The notes under the pieces were generated by a model. The model was not told the DNA's origin. It did not search any database and was given only the letters and a program-made list of their open reading frames with translations. A DNA stretch of 64,000 nucleotides from Cunninghamia lanceolata (Eukaryota > Streptophyta > Pinopsida > Cupressales > Cupressaceae), in contig BSBN01001150.1 in assembly GCA_027924645.1 (NCBI GenBank), forward strand, positions 3,657,159-3,721,158, given 5' to 3'. A program made the translations under genes and the position numbers. Numbering within the stretch: the first letter of the stretch is position 1; each line of letters opens with the position of its first letter. Positions 1 to 13,420 of the stretch are shown piece by piece.

Positions 1-3000
1 GACAAATTTTATTCAACTAATCTAATTCTGACATATGGAATGAGATTACGATGGTATTGTTGTTATGATGAGATGGACATGTTTAGTGATGATTTAATAA
101 TATCATTTTTATGCATATGATTTTAAATAGAAATAGTTAAATAGAAATAGTTATAGTCTTGTTTCGGAGCGGGGACGGTGTAGTACTGCTCGGATCGAGC
201 ACCCTACTACGTTGCGATTCTCTGTCTCGGTGTGTGTTGATATATAAATATACAGTTGATCATATATAACCCATTGGTTTTCACGCAGGTTGCAGGTACC
301 GAGCCTCGACTCCACCTGACTTAGTAGGTCTGAGTGGGCCCTACACCATGGATAATGTTGACGGAGATAACATGAGGTTTATGCCACTAGGCCAGTTCCA
401 GTCTTTTGTTGTAGTCATGTGTCGTGATGCAACGTTTGATCCTTGTTTCTTGTTGTTGGTCATCACGTGTTGTGGAGCATTGTTGAAGTTGTTTAAATTT
501 GTCTATGTGTTCTTTGTTATCTTTATGCTAAATCTTATAGTATTTTTGTATTGTTGTAAAATTTGATTATTGTTGAAGTAAAGCCTATTATTGGCAAAAT
601 TAGTTATTGCAATGTTTTAAATGTTTATGAGTCTTAAGTTGTTTTTAGAGGTAATTAGTACATAGTCGATTTAAAATATATTTTGGGTGAATAATTTAAT
701 GTTGATAGTTGTCAGATATATTTGGAGATTTGAGAATCTCTATGTTTAGTAAAATTTTAAAATTCCCGGAGGAGTGGGGATTTTTGTAACGGATGCCTAT
801 TTGTGGTTATGGGTTTTAATGGTATTTGGGGGTTGTTGTGAGGGGGAGGATACAAAAATTGGGGAAAAACAAAGAATTGGAGACAAAAATCAAGGAAATA
901 TTGGAGGTAGCGGAAGAATTTGAAGTTGAGTCAAACTTTCAGGTATGTCTATTTTGTATCTCTGTCTATTTTATGTCTCTCTGTAGCAATTCAGTCTAGT
1001 AGTTTTAAGTTCTTGGGAAACCTCTTGTGTTTTGGAACCGACATCTTTATTCTAGTGAGTTTCTGGCTTTCTTGTCACCATCTGATTTGGTTTCTTTGAT
1101 AGCTTGTTGTCCATTCCTGAGGAACCTAGGAATCTCCCAGCCTCCGTCATTCCAATTGGGATTTCTGCAAAAATAAAATTTAGCAACAAATTACTAATTG
1201 TTAGTACTCTGAATCAATCTTTTGTCTTAGAATCCCCTTTCTGAAAATGTAATCTCTATTCCCTATTCACGCTTGAAATGTAACTCAAATGGAATGTTAA
1301 CAAATGTTTACCTCTGACTAGTTTATTTACCTAGTCATTCTCTAATGCTGGGTCGATTCTTGTTAGATTGAGACTATATTCCTTAACCCTTTTTAGTTGT
1401 CGCATAGTTAGCATCTTCTTTTTTTTATTTGCATTGATAATTTGATTTGGGAAGTTATATGCCAAAATTTATGCATAGTGTTGACCATCCCTCATGGCTA
1501 TTGCCGTACGGTCGTACCTGGCTAATTTTGTTGCCTTTTGACTTCTTTGACTACCATGATTATTCCCTATGATGAGGTTAGGCGTGTGGCTGTTTTGAGT
1601 CCTTAAAAAAAATTGTGTTCTGTCTATCTTCTCCTTGTGGCTGTACACCAAGCTAAACCTCAACTCCTATCCTTTTCTTGTAAATAGTAATATGTGATCA
1701 TTACCAAGAGTTTGGGCAAGTTGGGATCAAAGTCGTCTCACCTTTTGACCCTTCAATTTCCTTGAAACTTTATTACGTTGTTCGCATGACCTCTGTCCAT
1801 ACACTAGTGGTTAGAAATTTGTATGCCTTGAATGCCTCTCTGTTATCACGCCATAGACTGCAATGAAATTTCCTTACCATTTTAACCTGAGAATTGGAAG
1901 CTCGTATAGGAAAATGAGGGATTAGTGTTCGTGTATTTAGATAGTTTCTATTTGAGATTTCCTTAGCAACTAGAAAGTTTAGTTGAAACCATTCGTTTCT
2001 TAAGTTAACTGATTGCAATGTGTTTCTTTATCTATATCATTTCTTGTGAGCGTAGATAGGATACTTTTAGAGTTACTCTTAGAAAGTTAGGATAGCTTGC
2101 ATTTGTAGAAATAAATTTTAGCTTAACCAAGTGGGTTAATAACGAGTTAATTATGTCCATTAATTTCTTCTAAGAAGAGTGTTGCTTTATTCAAACCGGG
2201 GATGCACCCATTTAGTAATTAAATAATTAGTTAAGCCTTAGAGCGAGTCAAATTAAACATGTTGGAATTCTATGGAACATCTATGTTTTTACTAGATGAA
2301 ATATTATAGGTTATTTTGGCCTTACTATGTTGCCAACCTAGGATTACTCTTTGGTGTCATGTTTGAGACAAATTTTATTATGATGGTGTTGGAAATTAAT
2401 TATTGGTAGCATTCCATTAAGAGTGATTCTTGGATTTAGTAATAGGTATTTCTTTATAGTTTAAATGCTTTTAGGTAATTGTTTTAGAAACCATAAATAC
2501 TGCTAAGCTTTGTGTAGTAAGTATTAAGACTTGTGTAAATAATTGTTATTATTATTAATTATAATATTTCTTGACCTATTTAAAGTAATTGAAATTTAGA
2601 AGATAGAAAAGGAATATCTTGTGCTTTAGGAGATTAGTTTTAAAAATTCATCCTATGTGATCTTTCTTATTTTAGTAGAAAGAGACCATTCTTAGATAGG
2701 TGTAATCCTTTTAGAATGATGATTGGTAGTTGACATTTTAGTTTAAAGTAATTAATATTATTTTTAGTCTTTTGAACAACCATGATTGTAAATTGTATCA
2801 CCTTTATGTCATCCTAATAGTACATGTTAGAACTTATTACTTTTGAACTTTAAATGTTATCCATGATGTATAGTTTTCACCATAATTTAGGAATTTTGGT
2901 GGTCATAATATGGTGCCTCTTATTTGTGTTAGAGTGATAAAGTTTAACAAATTCGTTGTTTCATTAACTTGAATAGAATAATTGAAAAATGATGATTTAG

Positions 3001-4742
3001 TTGTAATTTTAGAGCTTTGTGATGTGATTAGAATGTTGTTAGCATAAGTAAATCTTTGAGTTAAACTTAAGAGAGAGAAATTAAACCTTTTCTTGAGTCT
3101 ATAGTAAAATAGCTTGATTAATGTTTTGATATATATACTCTCCGATGTTATTGTTGAGTTTGAACCGAAGTATACTAGTGATGCTTTTGGATCATTGCAA
3201 TTATTTCAGTGTTGAGTCTTGTGGTTGTGCTTTGTCTAATTAGTGCAATGGTGAGCATGTGAGTCTCGTAGGAGGTCAAGTTGGTAAGCATCATGTTTGG
3301 TTAGTTGATTTTGATAGTTGTGTTAGATCTATGTAACTCCAGGGACTTGTTACCTTGGAATCTAATGTGGTATAATGGCAAGGATATATTGGTGTTGTGC
3401 TATTTTCTTTCTCTTGATCCCTTGTTTTTTTTTCATTTATGGTCATGGTCGTTGTAACCTAGTTTCCATGTTGGGAAAGGTACTATGGTAACCTAGTTAA
3501 GAACTCCATTACTGACTCCAGAGGCTTAACCGTTGGACTGGTTACTTGTGTCAGTTTGGGTTCTTGATTGTATTGCTTTAAATTTTGAAGGGAATCAAAA
3601 TACTTATTGCTATGGCCTAGTGAATGGAATATGTTATGGGCTGGAACTAATTTGTGACCCTTATCCTTGTATGTTGTGGTATGTATGATTGATCAGAGAA
3701 TGCTAAGGGAGTGGCTTTCATGGTGGGGCTGGTGCCTTAGTGAGAGGCCACCTAGGTAACCCCATGGAAGTTGTAAGCAAGTGGAAACTTAATAATGTAA
3801 TTAGGAGGGTTGGGGTAGAAAAACACATAACAAGATAAATAAGAATACCTCACCCATGCCTTGAGTACTTTCACAGGCTAAGGATGGGATGAGAAGGCCT
3901 GGTTGGCAAGGTTGACCTCCTTGTCTTCATGAGAGGACATGTTGATTCCTTATGTGTCACCCTATGGGGCTAGCACCGATAGAGAGGTTGCCAGGGTAAC
4001 CATAGATTAGGGCTGGATTCTGGTGAGAGATAGCTTGGGTAACCCATGCTAGGACCATGCGATGACACTCTCGTTACACAGTTCAGTTGCTTCTTATTGG
4101 TTGTTACCTCTAGAGTGAAGTCTTGTCGTCTTGTTTGATCTTAGCTTGATGTTTGATTTGTCTTGTGGAGTACTATCAGGTCTGTGCAGTCTAGATATCT
4201 TGTTTGTTTGCATGGAGTCTGGATCTTATGATTGTGTTCTTGGTTGTAACCTTGTTCTTGCAGAACCTCATTGTTATCTCCTAGCTCGGTGGGGTGGACC
4301 TCAAGGTTCCACATGGTTGGGAGGCCAAGCTATCCATTGGTCTTCTTGGAGAATCAGATCAAGTTTAGTGCAGAAGTGATCTAGTTCTAGATTGCTTTAC
4401 ACCTTTAGAGATGTTGTATACTTTTATATGTATTCATTGTAACCGATATGATCGGCCTTGTAATCTTGTACTATAACTTTGTAAATTAACTTTCCTTGCA
4501 AATGTAATAGTGTTCCTTATCTATAGTAGTATGATGTTTATCTCTTATGTTGTTTAGACTTTTATGATCTATTGATGCAGTTATGTTTCCCTAGAGGAGT
4601 TAGAAGTGCACTTTTCTTTATGATGTGTATTATGATATCATTGGTTACTATTATTGCAATTTCTTTCTTTCAAAAAAAAAAAATTCTGTAAATTTTGTAC
4701 TTGTTGATCTAACACTCTAGGGTTGCATTACGGGGCATCACA
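1..4742 (+). repeat. Noncoding tract ending in a Ty3/gypsy-like LTR terminus
   Basis: No coding region can be supported here; the short open frames lack recognisable domains. The right edge reads CGGGGCATCACA (to 4742), which resembles the 3' end of plant LTRs that start TGTGATGCCCCG. No primer-binding site follows it, so it would be a 3' or solo LTR. Further left, 150-345 (GC-richer block) and 750-960 look like promoter/leader parts of an LTR element, but the LTR start was not found and may lie outside the window. The gypsy assignment is inference from the terminus alone. Confidence 0.35.
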
Positions 4743-5995
4743 ATCATCATGGAGGAATATCCATCCTCTCTTATGATCATTATGGTAACTACATCACATG
4801 ATTAGTGTTGTCTTTCACTTGTGCCACCATGCTTGGTGCAATTGTGATGCCATATTATGTGTTTTTGTGCCTATCACAACACCTTGTGCATGTGAGTGTG
4901 CAACACAACATGTAAATGTTGCACACAAATGCAAAAAATATTCATCTAGTTTTTATTTGTTAATGTCTTTGGTGAAATCTTAGAGCATTACAAAGATAGT
5001 CAATAAGTCTAATTTGAATTCTTTTGTAACTTCATGTGATAAATGAAATTACAATTATATATTGGAGAATAAAATAATAATAAATAATTGTCCCCACAAA
5101 CATATGGGCATCCACTTTCATTCTATCCATGATTCTTGGAGAGCACACATTTTTATTGTCTACAATGAAAACAAGACTTTAGAATTACAAGGTAAATGAC
5201 ACCTATTATCCTAACAAAACATAGATCCAAGAAGGTAATAATACTTTAGAGTAATTTACTGGATGAACGATAGCTAAAATGAGTTTTTCAACAAATTGAA
5301 ATCAATTGGTCTAGCAAGAAAATTTGGTAGAGTATGGGCTAATAATGAGAGACCTTAAAAAATGAATTGGATTGGAAATTTTGTAAGTAAAGTATGAACA
5401 CAATCATGTACAAGAATAGAGGATATAAATTGAGGCTAAATTGAGAGAAGATAATAGAAGAACTAAGAAGAAACTCATGTTTTAGAATAAACTCATGTGT
5501 GTGAACAAACTAATCAAATTTCTCTCTTCCACATGAATTTGCCACTTTTAGTAGTTATGAATTCATTGGGGTAGGGGCTAAATTACCACAAAAATTGGTA
5601 AAATACCATGGAGAATAGTTGAAACACTTCATTGAACAAACTAAAGCTGTAACAAATGGAGAAAATATTACAACTAATACAAAATTACTTTATTGAAAGT
5701 GCTCAAAATGCCACAACAAATTCACTAAAGTATTAGAAACATAAAAATGACTTATAAAAACAAAAAAATATAGAGTGACACAAGGTAGATAAGGGTCCTA
5801 AATATTATAAACGGAATCTCATCTTGGAGACATGTATCAACTAGAAAAAAGTTTTTTTTTTAATTTCAAATTTAAGCTTATTAGGATTCCTAGTCATCAA
5901 TGAACTTGCCATGTAAACCCATTTAATTTTTGGAACTTATAAACCAAAGGTTCAGGTTGGACCTTGTTGCAAGTATATGTAATTACTATAGGTAG
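4743..5995. other. AT-rich stretch, nothing recognised
   Basis: No open frame with a recognisable domain, no RNA gene and no clear repeat boundary was seen. Sequence is AT-rich and full of stops on both strands. Confidence 0.5.
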
Positions 5996-7432
5996 TGTTA
6001 TCATTGATGTCAACATGTTAGTTTGGTGTTGTCATTAGTGTCAACTGGTTGAGCAGAGATAAGGATAGAGGTTGGCCTCAAAGAGTAAAGATACAGTGGT
6101 CTGGAAAGTGATAACCAGGCATAAGGATAAGGAGACAGGTATGCAAATTAGTTTGATTGACAATCTTTCAAGAGGGTTTGATCCTCTTCTTCACAAGATG
6201 ACTTTACTCTTCATGCAAGACTATTGTGCAAGAAGGCTTAATCCAGTAAGAAGATATGTTATGAAATTTGGCTAAGTGTCAGTCTATAGAGTTTTGGTAT
6301 TTTGGTCCACATTTCTCTGGCATGAAATATATTTCTTTGTGGCTATAAGGTGTTGATAGTAAATGATCAGAGAGTCTAAATCTAAAGTTTTTAGTCCTAA
6401 AGTCCTCAATAATGAAAGTTAAGGTTGACAGAGTATCGCACTCTGTATAGACAGTACTTTGACAGTGACAGTGACAATTTAAGTTACTCTGCATTTCACC
6501 ACAAGTGAATGGTTTGTTGTGTGGATTTGAGGATAGGATTATGAATGGTTGTAGCATGTATATTTCAAGTTTTAAGAATTTTGGAGGTTTGCATACAATT
6601 TTGTGAAATGATAGATAGTCTATTTTGTTGTCCTAATAGTGGAGACGACCTGAAGGTGTTGATGTTGTGTGGAGGCTAAATATGTTTTGCGAAGTTAAGT
6701 GGGAGCTATTTTAGGTCCATGTCGACCTATTTCAATTTGTCTCAAAGTTTGAATCTTGGTGCAAAGTGTGTGAGTGAGGTTTTGAGGCTAATAAGTCCTA
6801 TATGACATATTTTGCATATTACATCCAATAAGGCTGACTTAATTGATGTTGTGAAAGAAGTGGATATATATGAAGGATTGTTCTCGGTGTTGTGTGTGTA
6901 GAAATAGAGAGTATATGATCTGAATGATGCGACAAGAGTCCATAGATGCAAATTGGGTGAATACAGAGTAGAGTAGTTTGGTATTTCAAAATATTGGGCA
7001 GATTATTGTATTTGTATTTTGAGTTTCATTGGAATTATACTTGATGCATATGTAGATGCAATTGTAAATAGTTCAAATCCTGGTAGTGAGCCACCCATTC
7101 TCTTCTATCTCTTTCTTTTACGACATTGAGTCCTTTGGTAGTGAGCCATCTATAGTGAGCATTCTTGGATAGTGAGTCCACCAATCGTATCAACCTTAAC
7201 CGTTTGTTTTATTATAATATATTGTGAGCTAATCCTCACCGTGGTTTTTCCCATTTTGCGTTTTCCACGTAAAAATCCTAGTGTTCATGTGTTAAGAATT
7301 GCACAGCTACATGTTTTATGCTTAATTTCCTTTACTACAATTGCATATGCTAAATGGATTAAAATGTTTGATGTGTAAATGGTTTAAGATAATACTGATT
7401 CACCGCCCTCTCAGTATTCTAGGTGTTCAACA
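5996..7432 (+). repeat. LTR of copia-like family D (single LTR)
   Basis: This block matches, in opposite orientation, the LTR at 47013-48534. Shared landmarks are a GGTGTTGTCATT segment near the start, AATTTGGCTAAGTG near 6265, repeated GTGAGCC/GTGAGC motifs at 7085-7180, the CTCACCGTGGTTTTTCCC block near 7230, and an end reading CTCAGTATTCTAGGTGTTCAACA in pieces at 7409-7432. It starts TGTT and ends AACA. The five bases on each side (5991-5995 and 7433-7437) do not match, so a clean solo-LTR insertion is not shown. It abuts pol sequence of copia element C. The exact left edge is uncertain by tens of bases. Confidence 0.6.
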
Positions 7433-8499
7433 AACCTAATGCAGATTTAGATTTAGACATTGATTCAAAGGAAGAAGAACAACCTTGTACCCCATAAGGA
7501 GGTTCACTTGACAAAGGAAGCAATGAGAAAGGTATAGCCCATGTACTTTCTATCACAATTTTGATTTTTCTACTAATTAGAATGGGCCTAGAACTATGAA
7601 GGAAGCAATTGAATCTAATGATAGTGAATCCTAGAAAAAGGTCATGGATGAGAAGATGGAACTATGATAAAGAAGAATAGTACATTGGGAGTTAGTATAG
7701 TTCCCTAAGGACAGGAAACTTGTTGGCTATGAATGGGTTTTCAAAAAGTTCAAAATTTTGATAGAAAGATTGAGAAATACAAGGAAAGGTTAGTCGTTAA
7801 GAGATATTCTTGGGTAGAGGGAATTGATTTTGGTGAGATCTTCTAAAGCTTACATCCATTAGATTTATGTTATCTGTTAATGTTGTGTTTGACCTTTAGG
7901 CTGAAAAAATATATGTTAAAATAACTTTATTACATAGGGATTTGGGGAGGAGATCTACATGATACAACTAGAGCACTTTGTACTAAGGGTCAAGAAGAGA
8001 TGATTTGTAGGTTTGAGAAATCCCTTTATGGTATAAAACATTCTCCCATTTTCGGTATTAGAAATTCAATTCATACTTGGTTTGAATTTATAATTTGTTA
8101 GAGATAAATTAAATCACGTGTGTTTATTTTAAGTAGATAGGTGATGATCAATTTATTGGTATCACTCTTTATGTTGATGACATGTTGATTGGTACAGTAG
8201 TAAGAAAATGATTATGGTTTTAAAATCCCAACTTTCATTATGGTAAATGATATGAATAATTTGGGGGTTGCTAAAGACCAAGAGGAATAGAACTAACATA
8301 AAACTTTAGTTAAGTCAAAGGAAGTATATTGACTCTATTTTATAGAAATTCAAGGTGCAAGATTGAAAACCATTTAATGTTCCCATTGCCATGTGAATAA
8401 AAAATTCAATTGAGTAGTTTCCTCCAACACAAGTGATGATACTGAAGACATGATCCATGTTCCTTATGTGAGTGTACTTGGTATCCTTATGTATGTTAT
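7433..8499 (+). pseudogene. Copia element C, piece 1: reverse transcriptase remnant
   Basis: Decayed Ty1/copia pol on the plus strand, broken by many stops and frameshifts. Visible in order: the acidic linker before RT (7440-7500), the conserved RT opening around 7690-7830 (peptides NSTWELV, GYEWVFK, YKERLVVK, EGIDFGEIF), the KSLYGIK motif near 8025, the catalytic YVDD box at 8170-8181 and the lead-in to the RNase H tether (VPYVSVLGILMY) at 8458-8495. The reading then stops abruptly at 8500 where the LTR of element A begins, and resumes at 14258. Ty1/copia pol has the order protease, integrase, RT, RNase H; only RT/RNase H of this copy is in the window. Confidence 0.85.
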
Positions 8500-9285
8500 T
8501 GTTAGGATGGTGTGGTATTTAAATACAATCCTAATGTATAATGTATGTCATGTCTCCAAACATATTAGAGAGGGTACATGGATGTCCTCTTAGGTAGATG
8601 AGAGATAACATTATTTAATCACTCTCTTGATTGAATTGGTATTAGTTGGCATAAATTTCATGAAAGAGTTTGAGCATGATGGTGGTGGTTACAAATTGAA
8701 TAGAACTCACTAATTGCACTTTCTTGATTCTATGCACTAGAAGAGGGATTGGAGGATATTTGTATGAAAAATGGGGCTCATGTGAGTTGTACTCTCCATA
8801 ATGGAATGCTAGACTTGGAGATATGAGTTGTTGGGAGTTATTGGTTAAAGATACCTTATGAGTTATATTTTCTATTCATGAATGCATTGATTAAGCACAT
8901 GAGGGTTGGGCTTTTTCTATACCATGGTTTTGGTGATACATTGTTTTAGGAATCCACTTGTGGTTTCATCTCAACTCTCCTCTATAATTGTATGCATTGG
9001 ATATAGGTTTTATGGTTTATTGAAGGTACATAGGTGTTACCAGAATGTTGTCTCATTGAAGGGAGAAGTGTGTTGCATATGTACTTTTATATTAAAAACT
9101 GATATATAGCTGAGCCTCTATTTGATGGTGGAATTTTTTACCACAAATGTTTCTCCATGTACATTTGGTATTATGTGTCATATTCTTATGGTTTTAAATT
9201 TCTGATATAAACTTCTACAAAATCTCGTAATAGTTAATCCAAAGTTGCACATATAAAATTCATAGTTTACCTTGTTTTAAAAACA
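8500..9285 (+). repeat. 5' LTR of copia element A
   Basis: Starts TGTTAGGATGGTGTGG at 8500 and ends AAACA at 9285. It aligns over its length with 13421-14257; shared segments include GAGAGGGTACATGGATG, GATGGTGGTGGTTACAAATTG and the 3' part around 9180-9285. About 786 bases. Confidence 0.88.
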
Positions 9286-9287
9286 AT

Positions 9288-9302
9288 TGATATCAAAAGC
9301 CT
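9288..9302 (+). other. Primer-binding site of element A (tRNA-iMet type, mutated)
   Basis: TGATATCAAAAGCC lies two bases after the 5' LTR. The usual plant site complementary to initiator methionine tRNA is TGGTATCAGAGCC; the differences are G-to-A changes, as expected from cytosine deamination on the other strand. Confidence 0.75.
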
Positions 9303-9419
9303 TCATTATATTGAGAAGGGGATGTCTTTCTTGAAGTGTTGAGTTTTTTTGGATATAGTGGGAGCTTTTGATTTGAGTGGTTTTGTAAATTTTTTAAACT
9401 TGATTGGAAACTATCTCCT

Positions 9420-10190
9420 CTACATCTTATTTAGAGATTAACAAGTTCAATGGCACTAGGTATAAGATGTGGAAGTTGAATATGGAAGATCTCTTGGGAG
9501 AGAGGATCAATGAAAATATATTGAAAGAGAAACTAAGATCGATGTAATATCTAATGATCATTGGAAAATTTTGTACCAGAAGTGATGATAAATAATTTTA
9601 TTGTGTCTTGTAGATTATGTCCTATTGAATGTCTTAAAGGAGACCACCACATTTACATTGTGGAAGGGGATAGGTGATATCTACCAAAATAAATTCTAAC
9701 TGATAAACTATTTATCAAAATGCATTTATATTATTTGAAAATGAAGGATGTCCATTCTATTGGAGAACATTTAAATTCTTTTAGCTTGATTTTGAGTTAA
9801 TTGGCTTCAATAGATGTTAAGATTGAGGAAGAAGATAAATGTATCTTACTACTTTATTCTTTACTCAAATCTTGGGAAATTTTAATTGTTGATATTAGTG
9901 GTAGTGGTGTAGATCCAAAGATGGATGGTCTTATTTGTACCTTTCTTATAGAGGAAATGAGAAGGGAATCCATGGAAGAGGGCTCAAGGGATGCCTTGCA
10001 TGTTTGAGGAAGGCCCAAGGATAAAGGTGGGTCTAAAGCAAATAGGAAGAAATTGAATGATAGGTCCAAATCAAAAGGATGATCCAACACCCCAAGGAAG
10101 AGCATAGTAAAGTGTTAGAAATGTGGAAAGAGAGGGCATGTGAAAAAGGAATACAAGAACAAAAATAAATCCTATAATGATTAATCCACA
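9420..10190 (+). pseudogene. gag of copia element A
   Basis: Copia-type capsid remnant. The N-terminal gag signature (EINKFNGTRYKMWK) is at about 9435-9480. A CCHC zinc knuckle, which in the family binds genomic RNA, is at 10113-10154: Cys, stop, Lys, Cys, then GKRGH and four residues later Tyr where the last Cys should be. So the knuckle has one nonsense change (Trp to stop) and one lost metal ligand (Cys to Tyr). Other stops and frameshifts occur throughout. Not functional. Confidence 0.8.
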
Positions 10191-10254
10191 ATTTTTTTTT
10201 GATGATGGTGATAATGATGCATTGTATATTCCTACTAACACTAGTAGTGATGAT

Positions 10255-10520
10255 GTTGGATCATTGACTTAGGTTGTACCTACCATATGACTCTCCATAA
10301 GGAGTGGTTTTCATCATACAAAGATTACGATGGAGGAGAAGTTTTCCTTGGTGACGATATTATTCATCATATTTTTAGTAAGGGAAAGGTACAATTGTGT
10401 TTTAGTGATAGGAATTAAAACTCTTAGTAATGTTTTGCACGTTCCAAGATTTGCAAGCAACTTACTTTTTGTATCCAAGTTGAATGATTTTAGAGTGCAT
10501 TTCATGCTTAACAAGTTTGG
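10255..10520 (+). pseudogene. Protease of copia element A
   Basis: Remnant of the retroviral-type aspartic protease of copia pol, which matures Gag-Pol. The region starts WII then D-L-G at 10266-10274 followed by CTYHMT, where active enzymes have D-S-G; the catalytic triad residue Ser is replaced by Leu. The frame breaks soon after. Confidence 0.75.
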
Positions 10521-10619
10521 TTGTAGGTTGGTGAGAAGAAATTCAAGGGTAGCTAGAGGATCTCATTGTGGGACTTTGTTTAGGTTGAATGCATTAACAT
10601 TTTGTAACTCTATTAGTGT

Positions 10620-11410
10620 AACTGGTAATTTTGAAAATGCATGTATATTGTGGCACTAATATTCATGAGCTCACATTAGTGAAAAAGGTCTTCAAACGAT
10701 TATCGATAAAAACATGGACTATGGTTTTTCTAATTACTCTAATAGTCAAATTGATTTCTATACAAATTATGTGTTTGGTAAAAAAAAGAGGCATTCATTT
10801 CCTATTGGAAGCTATAGAGAAAAGATGTTAGAAATCATTCATTTAGACATGTTTGGTCCCAAATGTGGGTTCTATAGGAAAATCTTGCTATTATGTTACA
10901 TTCAATGATGATGCCTCTTGATACACATGGGTTTATTTTATGTGTTTTGAATCTAAAGTTTTCTCTAAGTTTAAGCAATTTAAATATTTGGTTGAGAAAT
11001 AATTATAAAATAAAATGAAGCTATTGGGATCTGAAAATGGTGGTGAATATTTATCCAAGGAATTTGATGAGTTCTGTAATCATGCAAGTATTGTTTGATA
11101 GATGACACCCCCTACACACCATAGAAAAATGGGGTTGCAAAGAGAATGAACTAAACCTTGATGGAAAGAGCTAGAATGTGTTGAGTAGTACACAGTTGGA
11201 TCAGTATTTTTGGGTAGAAGTTGTGAGTACTAGTTGTTACTTGGTAAATCAATCTCTTTGTTTAGCTCTTGATAAAACTCCTAATGAAGTATGGATAGGT
11301 AAGAAACCTTTTATTTCACATTTACGGGTATTTGGTGATGAGGCTTATGTTCATGTGCCTAAACAAAAGTGAACTGAACTAGATTGAAAAGCACATAGAT
11401 GCATCTTTAT
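10620..11410 (+). pseudogene. Integrase of copia element A
   Basis: Copia integrase remnant. The LWH of the GAG-pre-integrase region is at about 10650, the HLDMFGP segment carrying the first catalytic Asp at about 10838-10860, the second around 10900, and the NGGEY segment with the catalytic Glu near 11038-11050, followed by TPPYTP and NGVAKRMN near 11105-11145. Frameshifts and stops separate these, and the HHCC part is eroded. Confidence 0.78.
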
Positions 11411-11799
11411 TAGTTAGAATGAGAATGTAAAAGGTTATAAGATTTGGAATCTAATGACCCAAAAATGAGATATTCTATAGATGTGATTTTCAAGGAGTTT
11501 AGAGGATGTTCAAGTCCTTTACAACTAAAGGAAAAAGAAGGAAGGAAAATATTACCTTTTGAGACTAAGATCGAGAAGAAGGAGGATGCATATGTTGAAA
11601 AACAAAATGATGGGTTAGAGGATGGAGAGGAAGAATAAGGCTTGGATGAGAGTTTGAGTTGGATGAGTAGGTTGAGCATGTATAACTAGATCCCCTTACT
11701 CTAGTCTTGAGATGATCACGAGACAATGAAGCCTAGTTGATAGGTATAGCTCACATAATTTTTGTTATCTATTTTCATTGTTATATACTAAAAATGAAC

Positions 11800-12760
11800 C
11801 AAGACCTTTTAGAGAGGCTCTCTCTTTGAAGTATAGTGAGTTTTGAATGCAATCTATGTATGAGGAGATGATGGCCTTGGATAGTTATGACATGTGGACT
11901 ATGATTAATTTTCTTGAGGGAAGAAAACCCATTGGATGCAAATGGGTGTATAAAAATAAAATCAGAGAAAATAAATGGTTAAAGAGGTACAAGGCCAAAC
12001 TAGTGGCCAAGGGCTACTCCTAGATAGAGGGAGTTAATTTTGGTAAAATCTTCTCTCCTATTGCTAAATTAGATTTCTATTATCCACTATTTCAGCATGT
12101 GATTTTGAAATTGGAAAATGGATGTTAAAAATACTTTCTTGCATGGGGATCTTGAAGATTATATTTATATGCAATATTATAATGGTTGTACTATTAAGGG
12201 GAAAAAAATATTTTATTCTTGAGTTAAAACATTCTTTGTATGGTTTGAAATGGTCTCTGCACATGCGGTATCAAAAGTTTGATTCTTTTGCATTGCATTT
12301 GGATTTCATTAGGAGTGAAGAGGATCACTATGTATATCTTAAAATTGTTAATGATCAAGTTCTAATCATTGTATTGTATGTGGATGACATGTTTTTTATT
12401 GGGAACGTCAAGGGGATGATTAGGGAGCTCAAAACTTAAATTTCTGGTACATTTGACATGAAGAACTTAGGAGTAGCAAAATTCATCCTTGAGATGGAAA
12501 TTAGCAAAGATCAAGTCCTCAATAATATTTGGCTTAGTTAGAGTAAGTATTTTGACACTATTTTGTAATGATTTGGTATGCACGATTACAACCCTGTGAG
12601 ATTCATTTTCTTGTTGGTGTTAAGCTTTCATTAGATGTGTGTCCTAAGTTGGATTATGATGTAGATGATATGTTCAATGTATCTTATGCTAGTGTCATTG
12701 GTAGCCTTATATATGTAATGGTTTGCACTAGATAGGATATTACCCAAGCAGTGGGAAATC
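11800..12760 (+). pseudogene. Reverse transcriptase of copia element A
   Basis: Copia RT remnant that would copy element RNA into DNA. Visible landmarks are the opening DSYDMWTM and KPIGCKWVYKNK (11880-11960), AKLVAKGYS followed by a stop in place of Gln at about 12020, MDVKNTFLHGDL near 12120, SLYGLKWS near 12235, and the catalytic YVDD at 12377-12388. A 105-codon open segment at 12122-12439 spans the palm. Several frame changes separate the pieces. Confidence 0.85.
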
Positions 12761-13375
12761 TAAGTAGACCTGTTTATGTCTAACCAATGATAAAGAGCAT
12801 TAGACCCATGTTAAGAGCTCATTTAGATATTTGCAAGGTAATTTTAATTACTATTTGTATTATCATGGTACTAATCATGTGGTTATGACATTGGATATAC
12901 AAGACTTTGTTGATGCAGATTGGGTAGGTGACTTGGATGGTCAAAGGTCCACTAGTGGCCATCTCTTCTTTTTGTTTAGCAGTGTAGTTAGTTCGATGAG
13001 TAAGAGGCAACTCATAGTTTCTTTGTCTACCACCAAAGTAGAGTATATGGTTACTATGCATGCCTATAAAGATGCAGTATAGTTACAAATATTATGCTCC
13101 AGATTTGGTTTTAATCATAGGGTGATTTAAATTAGTTATGATAGTTAGAGTGCTATTTGTTTGACTAGAAATCCCATGTACCCCATTCTTGTACTAAACA
13201 TGTTGATGTACACTATAATTTGTTTGAGAGAAGGTAGAGAATGGTAAGGTCTTTTTGTAGAAGTTTGACACACAAGAGAATGTTACAAATCCCCTAACTC
13301 AACCAATGAGCATGAATAAGTTCTCTTGGTGCAAAGAGGCTATGGACCTTGGTCCATATACTTGATTCATTTTAT
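12760..13375 (+). pseudogene. RNase H of copia element A
   Basis: Copia RNase H remnant, which removes the RNA strand after reverse transcription. DADWVGDLDGQRSTSGH at about 12915-12965 carries the first catalytic Asp, SKRQLIVSLSTTKVEYM at about 13000-13050 carries the catalytic Glu, and a D-S-equivalent segment with SAICLTRNP follows near 13150. The C-terminal tail (NPLTQPMSMNKF) ends shortly before the 3' LTR. Frameshifted and with stops. Confidence 0.82.
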
Positions 13376-13420
13376 GTTTCCTTTGGATGTTATTACAATG
13401 TATAATATAAAGTTAGAGAA

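Noticed and set aside
348..566. 72-codon hydrophobic frame near the window start
   Set aside because: No recognisable domain; lies in LTR-like noncoding sequence.
6072..6275. 67-codon frame starting MASKSKDTVV
   Set aside because: Lies within the family-D LTR once its left edge is placed at about 5996; no domain.
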